A stretch of 64,000 bases of DNA from Suillus spraguei (lineage: Eukaryota; Basidiomycota; Agaricomycetes; Boletales; Suillaceae): positions 124,001 through 188,000 of the forward strand of contig JABCPU010000063.1 of assembly GCA_016800925.1 (NCBI GenBank). Reading direction: 5' to 3'. Each line of letters opens with the position of its first letter. The stretch's first letter is position 1. A program made the position numbers and the translations under genes. Under the pieces are notes generated by a model that had not been told where the DNA came from, did not search any database, and saw only the letters and a list, made by a program, of their open reading frames with translations. Of the stretch, positions 22,197 to 35,229 are shown one piece after another.

Positions 22197-25100
22197 AGCA
22201 TCCATCCTCCCCACTTCATTTTTGTCAAACTGTTCTTCTGAAATACCGTACGTTCTTCCACCAATACCTAGGGGCTATTCGTTGGACATGGTTGTTTTTT
22301 CTTTGGGTACTGTCGCTTACTCTTCTTTGGCTTCTTTGTGTTATACCTTATTCTCATGTATACTATGGTGTACCGGCACCATACACGAACGCAAGTAGTA
22401 CTGATCATAGCGTACGCCGCCTAGTGCCACCAGCTTAGCGTGTTACAAAATAAAGTTTTGTCCTTTACATTTCGTAGATTATCGAATTTGAGAGCCGCGG
22501 CTTAGGAGACAATCGCGAGGACCGGTAAATGGTTGAGGCGGGATAGATGGTGGTTGGCAGCGTGACTGGCTGAATTACATAATGGCGTATTAAACCTACG
22601 TCGTGACCAATTGTGACCGTGACGGGTTCTTCAACTTAAGACTATGCATATGCCATTTGTCAAACTTGTAGAATTGGACCACCTGGCAGGCGGTAATTCA
22701 CGTTCCTGGCCCACATGGTCCTAAATTCATCATGAATGATTCTTGCCACAGTGATCATCAATCATCCATTGGTCTACGATGGTACTTTTTGTCCAGCTCT
22801 GCTTTGAAATTTTTGCTACATTTGGCCTCCGGCTGTTTCTCGCCAGATAGGTTATGAAGCATGCCGATATCCATTCACCTGGCAGCGTGTTCAAATTCTC
22901 AGCTGAGTAATCGTTCAATGCTGTTGACAAGATATTGTTCGAGCCTAGCCGCCACTCTTTTGGCCGACACATACTCAATGATTTCAACACTTTAAATACG
23001 GTGGACTGGAGAAAAATTCTACCTAGTGAGCAGAAAAGACTCATTGTCGATGGTGCGCGAGGCAAAACTTTCTACAAACATTTACCGAGGTACATGGATC
23101 TTCGTCACAGAGTGCGTAGTACTTCAAAAATATCCCTGCATCAATGTTCTCGACTCCCTGGTTGATACTGAGGGCGAGATCCGCCAGTTCATCATTGAAT
23201 TGAGGCCATTACAGGACGCGGCATGATGTGATTTTGCAGACTAAGCGCCCATTGCAAATAATGGGATTTTGTCTTGATGCGATGTCATTTCTACTCGGAA
23301 ATGGGAGATGTAAGTCGATTACTCACTATGACATTGTACATTTGCGCAACCCTTGATCACTGTAGGAACCTGGACATCTACGCCAACCAAAGAACACACC
23401 GTCGTAAATCATGTAGGTGTATTTGATTCACGGGATTTGATATGATGTGACGAAGATCCTGAAATTTGCAAAGCAATGTCTGACGCTCGCAGTGAATTGC
23501 ACATCAATTTTTTCTAGTGTTTCATTTTATTGGCTTCATCTACTTGTTGCAGTTGGTGGTAAGCTCGTGTTCTTCTCCATCTGAACTAGTGATAACTCAA
23601 GCGGCTTAGATAATTATATGCCTATCTGCGAGCCTGGCCAAAATATTTTATGAGCGCTCTTCCCTGCAACACTGCCCCACCTAGCGTATATTTGGAATGG
23701 ACCTGCACCCTAAAATATTCCTCTCTCACACCAACAGTGAGGTGCACCGTGCTTCGAACTGCGGAAATCGGATCATCCAACTGAGCATTTCGAACAATCG
23801 TCAGTCCCAGGCTTTGTACGTGGGAAAAGATAAGTAGGTATTCCGGATTCTGTCATTTGGTATGACGCAGGTTTTAGACATGGTAAGCCTGGGAACATTG
23901 GAATTCAGCTCCTTGTCATCTAATAAGACCAGACGATATTGGCATACCTACAGATACGATCAAGCTGGATATGACTTCTTCAATTATCTAACATGCATTT
24001 CGTCTGGATCATGATGGCACAGGATGATGTACTGGATCTCCGCCGTGATGCTTCTCGTTGAAATGCTTATACCGAATGTACAATCCCGGGCGTAGTGCTG
24101 CGCCTGTTCATCTCGAAGAAACGTCAGATTTCAATTGTTCTGCAACAGAAAGCTTACTATCACTGTTTCCGCGGCTTCGAATCTTGGAGGACTCTGCGTA
24201 TCGTTGATGACCCTGCTATCCTGTTATGGAGGGTCTTGCCTGGTGGTCCGTGTACGGACTACAAGGGAAACCGAGGGTCAAATATCTGAGGCAGGAGACG
24301 GCGACTCTTTCTATCGAGGACTGATTACGACATGCAATAACTCCTGTGAGCCAGGACTCCAGCTACTGACCCAGGACCCTGGTACTCCGCGGCGCTACAC
24401 CACCCTGGTACACTAGCTGTTGTGACGATGTGGTAAATACTGCCTAAGAATCGGATTTCAGTATCGTAACTTGCAGACAGTAAACGTACAAGTATGGAAA
24501 TACAGTTATTTGACACAAGAAACTACACCGTGATGAAGAATATGTCGGATAAAATAGAAAGTGAGTAGCCCTTCTACTAGCTAGATGCTCCTATGCACTG
24601 TATGTTGAGATATAATTTCAGTTCTAAGTGCGAGGAATGAGCGCGACCCTCGGTATCTACTGCCGAGGCGGGCCGATATCAACAACTTCTTTGCATCCTT
24701 GCGTGTGCTCAACGTCATTTGAAGCCTTCCCTTGGGTTTATATATATTTCCCCTACAGCATTCCCCATCGCTGCGCCATCCTTTTTCCAACATGCATGCC
24801 AACCTCAGCATCATCCTCTCTGGAGGTAATAAACATTCGCCACCTGCTCTTTACTCCGTACCAGTGTTGCTTCACTTGACGTCCTACCCTCCCTTCTGCT
24901 GATGGGCGACGTGCTCTTCCCTTCTCGCGGCACGGTCCTAAGCAATCCCAGTGCCCCACTGCTTGTTTTAACTGTGACCGTCATCGACCACTTTGATTTT
25001 CCCACTGCATGCTCTCCGTAGTCAAGCCATCCGCCGTTGTCGTTGTTTCTACTGGCCTTTATTCACCCTTTATTTTCAATTCCGGAAGCTTCTAACAAAA

Positions 25101-25609
25101 ATCTCCCTCGTGCTAGTCACCACTCCTGCTAGTTTACATTCGATGAGGATTATGTCACCCCTGCACTACACTTTGCAAGGCAAACCCTGTGCAGGCCACC
25201 GCGAGCGAGTGAGGAGGCGGCAAATTTTACAACAGCAGAGGAGGCGATAAGGTTCGAACTACTGACGGAATCAAAGACCTATGAGTTCGATCTTTGATAT
25301 CGTTTTGGGTACAAAGAAACGGAAAGTACAAGAAAAACGAAGTATGGTGAAAGTAGTACATATGCGCAAGCCCTGGTACAGTTGTTGGTAATATTGTATT
25401 TTTTCCAAGTTGTGAGTACTCGAGTACTGGCCTCGCCGCAACTTCGGTGCCAATTTCATCACGAACTTAGCCTCAGCCTACTAGAGGGGGCTTGCACCCA
25501 TACAACGTTGACCTACTAGTCCAGGCATTGTTGTGTGGTGCGCACTTTGAAAAAAACTATCATTGTTTCAAAATGTCCCTGAAACAGATGCTATCATTCA
25601 CGCAGTCTT
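22197..25609. other. Gene-poor 3.4-kb stretch
   Basis: Short frames on both strands (for example 22730-23065 minus) do not match families I know and do not splice into longer ones. A TATATATA-like box lies at 24738-24747, but only a short, undecided frame follows it. Confidence 0.45.
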
Positions 25610-26388
25610 CTACGCCAATTTACACTCCTTCTCAACATCTGCAAGGTGTCGGGCCCATTTTCCCCCATTCCAGGAACTGATCCTGGCCCACTCATCCTCC
25701 TTCATAACTCGCTTGTACCAAAGCAAGACACAAGCAACAACGATGTCTGAATAGGAAAAAGTGTCGCCCATGATCCACTTCCCGTCAGTCTTCTGGTACC
25801 ATTCGTACAAAGTGTTGTACCCCTTCTCTAGCAGGTTCCAGTCTTCATCGTACTTCGCATCCCAAGGTAGCGGGATGTCTAATGAACGAACTTTGATGAA
25901 AAACTTGGCATTGGGGGGACTCAATACTTCTGCGGTGCGTGCGAAGAGGGAATTCAAAGCAGGTCGAATGAGGCTGAAATGGGCAGAGTCGAACGCGCGT
26001 ATCAGGGTTTCAGAGTTGTTGGGGAATATGGGCTTTTCGGGATATGTCTTTTCAAGGTAAGAGGCTATTTCAAGGGAGTCGCTGATGAGGACACCGGTAT
26101 TGGGGTCGCTAAGGACGGGAACGGTACAGACATCCGAGCCATCTGAGCGTTTTTGTGGCTTTGCACCGATGGCCTTCATAGCAATGGAGATGTCTGAGTA
26201 CTCGACCCAGATGGTCACGAATGGAAGATCCTTGTAGCTCATAACGAACCTGGGAAACGGACTTTGGTCAGATATAAAAGTGTGGCATACAGAACATGAG
26301 TTACTGACCTCGGCTTTGCGGGGTTGGGTGAGAAGTTGTTGCCTGGTAGCTCGCAGAGGGTGTCATACAGGACAAGTGGCTGCATCAT
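25610..26388 (-). CDS. Glutathione S-transferase (LigE/FuA-like), 2 exons
   Basis: Cytosolic GST, expected to conjugate or reduce substrates using glutathione. Exons 26309-26388 and 25610-26249 join to 720 nt (239 aa) across a 59-nt intron. The N-terminal thioredoxin-like domain starts LYDTLCELPGNNFSPNPAKPR and continues FVMSYKDLPFVTIWVEYSDI; the cis-Pro strand is VPVLSDPNTG, and the glutathione gamma-Glu contact is ISDSLEIASYLEKTYPE (the ES/DS element). The C-terminal all-helical domain ends WARHLADVEKECKLA and holds GDTFSYSDIVVACVLLW. The opening (SPN..K.R...YK.L....WVEY.DI) resembles the fungal FuA class related to bacterial beta-etherase LigE, often amplified in wood-decay basidiomycetes. 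The first of two adjacent ATGs was taken as start. Confidence 0.92.
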
Positions 26389-29300
26389 AGGGTACTGAGA
26401 CGTGGGGTTTGAAGGGCTGCGGCCAACAGTGAAACCCTTTTTAAAGGCTAAGCGTCATTGATAAGCACCGAGTTTCATCTGAGCTTGATTAGTGTACATC
26501 GAAGTTGATATGTCCCCGAACACTGGCACAGCACTGGTTGATGCATACTAGTCCGCATCAGGCAGAAGGCATTGTCATCCGGTGATAGTACTTGATTAGC
26601 TCGCAACACCCTCCGACGTATAAGGACTCCGAGGAAGGCAGCTACTTTTGAGTTTACTGGTAAGAAATCCGCTCGCCTCTGGACGTAGTATCGTCACCAG
26701 TAGTCATAGAGAGCAAACTACATTTGCTGCATCTTTTCCGTCATTCGTCGTCGACAACGTCCGGATGTCATACCGATTCCGCACTTTCGAGAGACCTGTG
26801 TGAGTTGACCATACGCACATGCATTTATGCAAAGGTCTTGAAGTACAACATATTTGCCAACGAGAGTGGGAGTCGTTGACTGTTGTCGCATATGCCGCAG
26901 TGGAACTTCTTGTTCCTGGGTTACGGTCTAACTTGACCGTGCGGGATTAAAGGGGGAGGTTGTGCGGGGGAGGCACTGAACTTCACTTACCTCAACAAAG
27001 GACCATGACCGGAACCGTCAGCAGTCAGATTGTGAGTCTGAGCCGAAATAGAGTGCGCACATAATTGGCGTTGACGGGAATTGCTTCCGTGGGATATGCT
27101 CCGTGTATTGAAAATATAGTACGGAATTCAGAATAGTTTAAAGGAAAACTACCTAGTGAACCATGATAGCTTTGTCACACGTTGCAGAGTGGGCCGTTAC
27201 TGTACCCATTACTGCCATCCCAATTCCCCATAGAGACCGCGGGTTGTATACTGAGATGGTGACATACGTTGCTAGGCTAGTCTAGCACGTCCACGAATAT
27301 AGAAATACAGTCTTGTATCGCTACCAAGTCCATTGTCATACATTTGTTTGTGATTAACATGAGAGTAAGAGTCCCTTCCTCCAAAGATGTAGATGTAGAA
27401 TTGTCAACGGGCGCTGATATGAGGGGCGGTGTTCGTTATGTCTTGATCAGATTATGTGGTTATATCGGTCAAATCGGTTGTCCTCTATCGTTGTTCCCTT
27501 GAGGGTATCTCTAGATGTCATGTTGATCTGAGCAACTGGCCAGACTGGGAGCATAGAATTTATTCCACGGTGCCGCAGCGTGTTAGTTCACTCACCTTAT
27601 CGGTCGGGTAGCTAATGATAAACGCACAGCTTGACTCTTCATGTCCCTGAGTGCAGTAGTGGTCCAATGGCGCAGACGTTTCCATGCTTTGTTCAGGCGT
27701 AACTTTGGTAGGAAGCAAGAATTGGAGGATGCTTGCTTCTCGATTCCTTTACCCTTCCCTTCGAATATCGCTTCAGATGTAGCCCGTCCTATAGAATGTG
27801 CAGGCTAATATGCAGAGATGTAATGAAACTCATGGACGGATAGAGAAGACAAACTGGAGTAGCACTCACATCAGATTGGACAGACTTTCTTAATTTTTCA
27901 TCACAGGTGTCTATTATCATCTCTGGTGGTTTATTTCCGGAGTATGATACTGGCTTCAACGCAGAATTCGGCATTTCCACCACCGTCACGCTCTCTGCAC
28001 TAAATGAGTCCTGCAGCTTAATGTATGAGGCAATTTGCAAGTGTAGTCAGAATACGAATCTAGCACTCACATCAATCCGTACGATGCTGAGAACGTCTTG
28101 CTGCATATTGTAGTTCATGAGCCGCCGAGAGCGCTTTAATGACGGGCGCGTTACCATCCGCGTCCATAAGTTTGCTTCTGACATCGGACCTGGGCCAATA
28201 ACGGTGGTGCAACATGAAGAATCTGGTCTAGATTCTGATGGTAGTTGCTGGATCTAGAGGTGCGATCAGGCACGGCCGTTATGAGCTTCTCGAATGCTAA
28301 ATCATGCTTCGCGAGTACATGCCTCGGGTATCCGGTGGACCCATTGGTCATGCGAGGGAGACCCACTGGAATATCGACTTGCGGGAGACGCCTCTCCCAC
28401 ACGAAATGTAGTACAGTGGGGCTGCCGCCAATCGTGACTAAAGGAAGACGGTGTTACGATACTTGTCCATGGATGCTCCCCGGATGCGAGGTACTTCTCC
28501 AGGTCATCTTCAGTCAGAAATCCTCCCTGCATGGAAAAACTGAGCGCTGGTAAGCAAGATGACGCTTTCCAGAACTTTAACTTTACTCGGAAGTCTCACG
28601 GGCCCCGGTAGGGTTGGACAAGGGTGGAGAATAGGCAGAACCACAAGCTGTTCGGAATTGAACGAGTTATATTTTGCAATTGTTGTTCCCGCAGGATGAC
28701 ACGAGGCTGACTGCACAGGAATCCGATAGTGCGGTCGTGCAGGTTAACTTGGCTAGGATTCTCGACTCGGTAAGGAACGACCGTCCGGCCTCTTCTGCCT
28801 GTGCCGGTGCAGACCTCGGTATCATTATAATAGTCCTTCCACATTTCTCGATGAGAGGAACCCCAACCAACCCCATCATGATGGACGGTGAGATTTTAGA
28901 TCAGTGGAGAATGTTCGGCTGCGAGCGCACTGCGCAGGCATGATCGTGAGACTCATCGATATCCTCAGAATTTATAGACCACCAATTGAATCGTTAATTC
29001 TAAGTACTGGCCATGCGTCACTTGCCGATGCGCATTCCTAATAGTTTAGCTACATAGCACTATGACACTAATGTTCGCTTGTGTCAAACCTATACACCAA
29101 CACTTCCATACGTATTCTACTTGTATCATTACAATAATATTTGTTATTAGAAAGCTAGAGTTGGTTGACCACTTTGCATATACGTAGGGCTCAGAGGTGG
29201 AAAAAACACCATAGAGTACATTTGTAGATCTTCAAGCCTAGAGGCGAGAATGAGTATGCACAAATATTATATTTCATTGATGCATTTAGCCGATGATGAT

Positions 29301-30234
29301 CCAGGGCCAATCCTTGGCGATTGCCGGCAGATGCTCATAGAGATACATTTATGCTAACAAATAGAGTGAGCAAGATAAAAATATAAAAAACGGAGAACAT
29401 GGACGCGTACGGGCTCGCCGAGGCAATTGGATGTCAAATAAAATGAAAGAATTCCTCAATCCCTGATAAATAGCCTACCGCCTGTGTTACAGCGTTGTGC
29501 CTAAGTGCAAGTCGAAATATTGGATAGTAGGACATGCTGAGGTCGACCCCGAAGAGAATGCGGTGGAACTCAAATCCCCACAATATACTCATATTACAAC
29601 ATGACACGGCTTGCTACCCGAGGACGTTCATCATTCTAAATTCAGTGTGATGACGAGATCCACGGGGCATGCCTCATGTATAGCGCCAAGAGCATCTGTG
29701 TGGAGTATAAACAATTGACTTCTGCGAGAAGCGATCAGGGTGACAAAAAATCTGCGATGCATTCGTGGTGCCGTGAGACTGCGGTATCAGATTGAGGGGC
29801 AACTCATGGTACAGTAGCGTAAATAGCTTGCAATGCTTGAGCTGTATGTCAACGATTAATCAGGCAGTCACAGACACATTTATCTAGTCAAAGCGGTGTG
29901 GGTAAGGCACAGACACCAAGTAACAGAAATGATCGGGACTTACGACGGACCCACGAGGCATGTGCTTCAAAATATAAAAGCCACACTATAGATTTCATGT
30001 TCCGATGAGAGTGACTGTGAATCGAACATGATGGCAGAGAGCGAAAGCAAACACCACCTGAAAAAGCTATCGAGTTTTCAAATAACGATAGAGGGTAGGC
30101 ATACAACTAAAGGAAAGCCAATAATAGACAAGACGATGAAAAAGGAAGGACTCTAGCCAATGAGATGATATGGCCTTTGGTTTGAAGAAGCGAGTGAGCG
30201 CAGAAACGAAAGAGCACGAGATAAACGGACCTGG
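26389..30234. other. Gene-poor 3.8-kb stretch with one possible gene relic
   Basis: No intact gene can be supported. A minus-strand series of protein-like segments at about 27790-28880 is listed separately. 28950-30234 and 26389-27780 hold only short frames. Confidence 0.45.
27789..28879 (-). pseudogene. Possible decayed or undeciphered multi-exon gene
   Basis: On the minus strand several adjoining frames look protein-like, for example GGFLTEDDLEKYLASGE, then in a neighbouring frame VTIGGSPTVLHFVWERRLPQ and a following segment with NGSTGYPRHVLAKHDLAFEK, then DGNAPVIKALSAAHELQYA, and a last piece with SFSAESVTVVEMPNSALKP. I could not join them with consistent splice sites and do not recognise the family. 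Either an unfamiliar gene with introns I mis-set, or a relic with frameshifts (for example between the second and third segments). Confidence 0.25.
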
Positions 30235-30624
30235 TCATGAAGTTTCCCATGAAAGTCCTCCCAGCTTTGTGCCCTGCACCTGGTACCCTCTCGATGCCTT
30301 TCTCTCCTTCCTTTGCTCTGACTGAGAGCGTACCGCCTTTGCTGGTACATTCTCAACCTCAACTAATTCCTTCACTTTAAGAATTTTTCCGGCAGCTTCT
30401 GGGCTGTGGACATGGTACACAGTTTGCATACGTCTATGGAGACCGAGTGCCACCAAGGTTTCCTTCTTCCGTTCGCCTAGTGCAATGGCGGAGCGGCGGA
30501 GAGTGATTTTGAAGTGGGTGTTTGGTTCTGATTTAGACGCCACTTGTTTTTTTGCCGCTGTCGTGAATGACCGTGACGAGGGCTTGAATATGTTGTTCGA
30601 TGGTATGCGGAACAGTGACGCCAT
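30235..30624 (-). CDS. MRPL33: Mitochondrial ribosomal protein uL30m (MRPL33 type), single exon
   Basis: Large-subunit mitoribosomal protein of the bacterial L30 family. Single exon of 390 nt (129 aa). The frame opens at a TTG at 30651, but the first ATG is at 30624 and gives a basic presequence (MASLFRIPSNNIFKPSSRSF). The L30 core reads THFKITLRRSAIALGERKKE, LVALGLHRRMQTVYHVHSPEA, and GKILKVKELVEVENVP, then a basic tail (KAVRSQSEQRKERKASRGY) found in fungal mitochondrial versions. The gene stands head-to-head with PPE1, their start codons only 125 bp apart. Confidence 0.92.
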   Translation of the reverse strand: MASLFRIPSNNIFKPSSRSFTTAAKKQVASKSEPNTHFKITLRRSAIALGERKKETLVALGLHRRMQTVYHVHSPEAAGKILKVKELVEVENVPAKAVRSQSEQRKERKASRGYQVQGTKLGGLSWETS

Positions 30625-30749
30625 AGTCCTTGCAAATAGTCGACGCGGCAAAGGTCATTTTACTGAACGATTCGCTTACTAATCAACCATTAATGGTCCG
30701 AATTTGGACGCGTTCGAACTCCTGATTCACGATCGTTGTATTTGTCGAG
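30625..30749. promoter_or_regulatory. Shared divergent promoter, MRPL33 / PPE1
   Basis: Only 125 bp separate the two head-to-head start codons, so both genes must be driven from here and probably from partly overlapping elements. No TATA box is obvious. Confidence 0.55.
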
Positions 30750-32289
30750 ATGAGCTCGCTATATCGTTCTGCAATCAGTGCCCGAATAGCAAAGTTACCG
30801 CAGCTACCACAGACCGACGAGGATGATGACGAGCAAGCTGAGATTGCTCATGGAATCGGCGAACTCTCGACTGGCATGGGGCCACCTCCATTGTATGTCA
30901 CCTTCTATCAAGAGTCCAATCCTTTCTTGCTCATTATTGTATAGGCCACGGCTAAGCATGTCTACTCGAAATCCAAAGCCATTAAATCCTGAATTCAAGC
31001 CATTAAGTCCTGCTTCATACTTCTCTCAGGCACTGCAGATATCACTCCCTGCCCGAGCCCTCGACGTTCGGGTATATTACACTCCTCCGAAGTACGATGG
31101 CGGGGGTGTTATTGTATTCCATCATGGTGCAGGATATGCAGGTACAAGCTTTGCATGTCTCGCGAAAGAGATAAGTGAGGTCATGAAGGATAACGTCGGT
31201 GTCCTGGCCTTTGATGCCAGGAGACATGGTATGCATTCGCTTCATGTGAATGCGAAATACTCATCGTGTTTCAGGAAAGACAACATCATCTCAGTCTGAT
31301 GAAGACCTATCAATCAATGTCCTTGTTGAGGATTTCTGTGCTCTGCTACAGACGATTTACCCAGATGTGTCAATAGCTCCAAATTTAATGGTGAATTTCA
31401 TCCTCCCTTTTAAGAATACTGAATTAATGACACCATGAGTAGCTTGTTGGACACAGCATGGGGGGATCCGTCTGCGTTCGCGCTTGTCCCATACTTCAAC
31501 AACACAAATATAATGTTACAGGAGTGGCCGTTTTAGATGTAGTAGAAGGTAGCTATTGCTGCGTCAAATTCTATAATTTGCGCAAATTTGACCCACCACC
31601 AATAGGCACAGCTGTCGAAGCGCTGCCTCACATGCACGCGATTCTTAACTCTCGACCGGAGGGTTTTGATAGCGTTGAGGAAGCAATCGAGTGGCAGTCC
31701 GTGTTTCGTGTCACACTCGGTAAATGCATGCTATATTCACATTTGCTCTTATAGCGTCAATACGGGCCTTATTCATAACCCCGCTTCTGCCCGTGTCTCA
31801 ATCCCATCTATCGTTGTTCCTGCAGATTCTCCTCTTGCGCCCAGCACGCGCGCAAGTACTGGATTCAAATACAAGTGGCGTACACCACTCCGGTCGACGG
31901 CGCCATATTGGGATAGTAAGCCTATGCTCCTTTGACTTACACCACTTGTACCCATTTTTCTTTCAGGCTGGTTCCCGTCGCTTTCGTCTTTATTCCTCGG
32001 GCTCCGCTCTGCACGGCTCTTGGTATTAGCAGGTGCAGAGCGCCTTGATACGACACTTATGGTCGGTCAGATGCAGGGCAAATTCTGGCTCGAAGTCATG
32101 GCTGGTTCGGGTGTGGGACATCTCGTGCATGAGGTTCGTCGGTTACTTGCGATAGACGCTTGCTCATCTATGTTGACATGAAATCAGGACGATCCGACGA
32201 AGCTGGCAGCGATTCTGGCAGAGTTCTGGAGGCGCAATGAACGCATTGTGATTCGAGGTAATGTTATCAAGACGGTCGGGGAGGTTTAG
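30750..32289 (+). CDS. PPE1: Protein phosphatase methylesterase 1, 8 exons
   Basis: Alpha/beta hydrolase removing the C-terminal methyl ester from the PP2A catalytic subunit. Exons 30750-30892, 30945-31228, 31275-31390, 31443-31548, 31606-31696, 31755-31915, 31967-32133 and 32188-32289 join to 1170 nt (389 aa). Seen: FHHGAGYAGTSFACLAKEI (oxyanion-loop region), LAFDARRHGKT, the nucleophile elbow GHSMGGSVCVRA (Ser in GHSMG), DVVEGTAVEALPHMHAIL, RPEGFDSVEEAIEWHV, PYKWRT-like YKWRTPLRSTAPYW, LLVLAGAERLD with the acid region, and GVGHLVHED carrying the catalytic His. Introns are 46-66 nt. A Glu/Asp-rich patch (TDEDDDEQAE) precedes the core. A decayed copy of its last exon lies just downstream. Confidence 0.95.
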
Positions 32290-32738
32290 AGGAGTCAGAT
32301 ATGTCAATGAATGTTTGGTTGTGCACTTTTCCTTATAGATCGCTGCGCGCGACAACCTGAATCAGTCTCAGTCATAAGTAATATGAACTTGCAAGTATAA
32401 TCGATTGGTCACTGATCCTAGGGGTTGTTACATATTTCAAATTTAATTTCCTCTACATGGGATATCCGCGCCATAGCGCCGTGAACACATTGTGATTCAA
32501 GGGAACACCATCAAGAGAGTATAAGTTGAACGAGTTGTCGTGTGTGCTCTTTCCTTATAATTGATTAGTCGCCCCGTCAAAGTATTGTGTAGTACTAATA
32601 GCGTATTATCCACGAGTACGACTCGTACATGATATCAATCGAGTTAAGGTAATGAATGTGATGTAAGTAACGAATGTCCTTGTGAGTATAGTGATATGGA
32701 TATGGCCCCTGCCATGTAATCTTCTTGAAGGACTGTGT
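32290..32738. other. Gap holding a decayed duplicate of the PPE1 3' end
   Basis: 32475-32562 resembles the last PPE1 exon and its flank (32231-32340): matching runs include GAACRCATTGTGATTCRAGG and TTTCCTTATA. The duplicated frame is lost. Nothing else is visible in the gap. Confidence 0.5.
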
Positions 32739-34171
32739 TTAATTTGCGACGGCATAGGTATGCTCAGTAGGGGCAAACCCGACTCGGGAGTTTGTCGTGT
32801 CATACACCGAGTAAAACCGCTCACTGTGGAACAAAAATTCAGCAATTTAATTTCCCAGAAAAATTGTAGCTCAACGTACAGGAAGCAGTAACCATTCGTA
32901 AAATCCAAGCCAGAACCAGATGGGCTCCCCGTGTCAGCAACGACCAGGTATATGCCGTCGGTGGTACCGTCAATGGCGGCGTTCAGCGATCGAGGCCAGA
33001 TTTGTGCGTTCGGGGTAAGCTCATAACTGTGCACGCCGATATTGAAAAACAAGGACGAGAGCCGCTTATACTGGTCAGGTGAGATCTTTAATAAGCCAGT
33101 GTCCTCATCAAGAGTTCCCCCTGTAGCAGACCGGTATTTGTGGAAGGCATCTGAACAATGTATTAGAGGAGTTTCAATGTCACGCAGGGCACCTACCGGT
33201 TGCAATGAGAATGAAGGTGGTTCCGGTATCGACGATACCAGCGGTCTCATTCAAAATGGGCGTATTCCCATACATGATGGATTGATCGATACCCCAATAT
33301 CTATTCGCTGGAGATGTTGATGTGATCGGTACATAGCTGATGTCTCTAGTAATTTTGGAGGCATCATAACCGCCGAACGTGAGCTCGCCGCTGCTATCAT
33401 CAGAGGACGGAGGTGCGAAAAATACTCCGAGTACTTCCGAACTGAGTTCTTTCTGCGTATAGAGGTTGTCCATCACAGTTGCAACTTCATAAGTATTATT
33501 GATGGTGCCCTCCGTTAAATCGACGGGTCCAAGGCCAAGAAGTCCATCCAGACCATACATCTCTGAGTGGCGAGACGCGACGCCAATAGATTGGTTGTAG
33601 ATGACCAGATCAGAGTTGAGCGTTATGGTATCTCTGTATTCCTTTCCAGAAACATAACCATCATCGCCGTATGAAACATACTGGAAACGGTTTGAAAATT
33701 TCATGTGCTACGTAGAAACAAATACTCACGAATGCACCGCCTGTGTCTTGGCTCGTGGTAGTCCGCTTGTAAGGTTCGTTGGCCCCAATCCATGTATTTG
33801 AGCTTCCGGTATCTAGCAGGAGTGTGTCTGTATGAAATTGACAATGGGTCAGATAAAGAAATTGCACGAGCACGAGCACGAGCAGAAGCCTTACAGTACG
33901 TTGCTGGACTTCCCACGCCGATTTCAGCGGTGTATGTCGTCCCGACATTGGTTGCATTGACGGAAGGACTGCCACCAGCTTGTAGAATTTGGATTCGAGC
34001 TCGATCTACAGCTGCGATGGTCTTGATCCCATACGAGTTTATTCTGACGGCGAGCTTGAGAGCAGTCTTACTTGATGCTGTTCGAGGATGAGGCAAAGCG
34101 CTCGCTGATAGCGAGAGGAAGGTAAGTGCTGGCAGGGCAAGAAGAGTTGAAAGCGATCTGGAAGAAACCAT
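32739..34171 (-). CDS. Secreted aspartic protease (A1, polyporopepsin-like), 5 exons
   Basis: Pepsin-family endopeptidase for extracellular protein digestion. Exons 33895-34171, 33730-33827, 33197-33680, 32880-33150 and 32739-32823 join to 1215 nt (404 aa). The N-terminus is a signal peptide (SLSTLLALPALTFLSLSASA) followed by a propeptide. The mature part starts around YTAEIGVGSPATYYT. The first catalytic motif is LLLDTGSSNTWIGA, the flap region is VSYGDDGYVSGKEY, and the second catalytic motif is GIVDTGTTFILI. C-terminal NGYCFLERFYSVYDTTNSRV closes the fold. Introns are 46-67 nt. The first exon-intron boundary region has a (GAGCAC)n-like repeat. It is paralogous to the gene at 37808-39242, with identical exon phases. 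Confidence 0.93.
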
Positions 34172-35229
34172 CTTCCTGAACCACCCTTCCTAGGTCGGCT
34201 GTTTTTAAATTACATGGTGGTCGGTATTAAAACGTCAGAACGTTATTCAGGCAACATCACCGGAGGCGAGGTTTGAAGCGACTACATCATTAACTTGCTG
34301 GCCCAAGGACTGATCACACGGAGATACATTCAAATCCTATGGAATTCATCTATGCAGGAAATAGTTGGTAAGTAGCTGCAGCAAGAGTCTGGCAATGACT
34401 CACCTTTTGCAAGTTTGAATGGCCTGCAGGCAGAAATTACCTAACGTTTTACTAAGTTACTTATCATTTCATTGTCAGGCAATTACGAACGAAAATTTTA
34501 GTCTAACCAAAACAATAACTCTTTCAAGCACATTTTGGGCAACTTGATGGGCCTACTCTCTGTACGGTATGATTGTTAGATCAAAATCTGTTTCTCAGCG
34601 CTTGACTGACATTGAATACGATAAAATAAATAGGCCCTCGAGAGTCGTGCAAATTTTCCGGCCAACCAGAGCTGAGTAATTCCCCGAACCCTAGTGCTGC
34701 TATTTTCCCCATCTCTTCGCAACTGCTTCCACATCTTCTTTCTGTTTATATGACTTGAGGGGGCCATCAAACGTTCTCGTTGCAACGACAACTTGAAGGA
34801 AGCTCGTATTATGCTCCGTTACAAGCTGTGAATGGGCGCAATACGAGCTCTCGCTTTCTCTTCCATCTTACTCACCCATATACACGTTCAGATATACGCT
34901 TCGACCTGTGTTAGATTGATGCTAAACTGCACAATTCCATACGTAACTCATCGATTTATACAGGCTTGCAGCAAGAACCCCCAAACATGGCGTTGTACTA
35001 TGATGTGCTGTGCAAATCAAAATGTACTTTGATTCAATCGAGAGCTTCGTCTTTGTTCTGCAATACTTATTTCACCCGATTAAGGGTCTCGAAGCGAGAT
35101 CAAATCTCCATTTCCATCCTGCTGATTTTGGCTAGAAGCGCTGAATGGTGGACCGTGGTATATCTAGCGCGAACACTAGATTGCTATACACCTCAACACA
35201 CCCCACTCACTTACGCTGATCCCTCGAAT
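34172..35229. other. Intergenic, protease to DUF6533 gene
   Basis: No supported gene. Contains the protease promoter and the upstream flank of the DUF6533 gene. Confidence 0.5.

Noticed and set aside
25240..25330. A possible tRNA-like GGTTCGAAC motif
   Set aside because: The flanking bases do not form T, anticodon or acceptor stems in either orientation.
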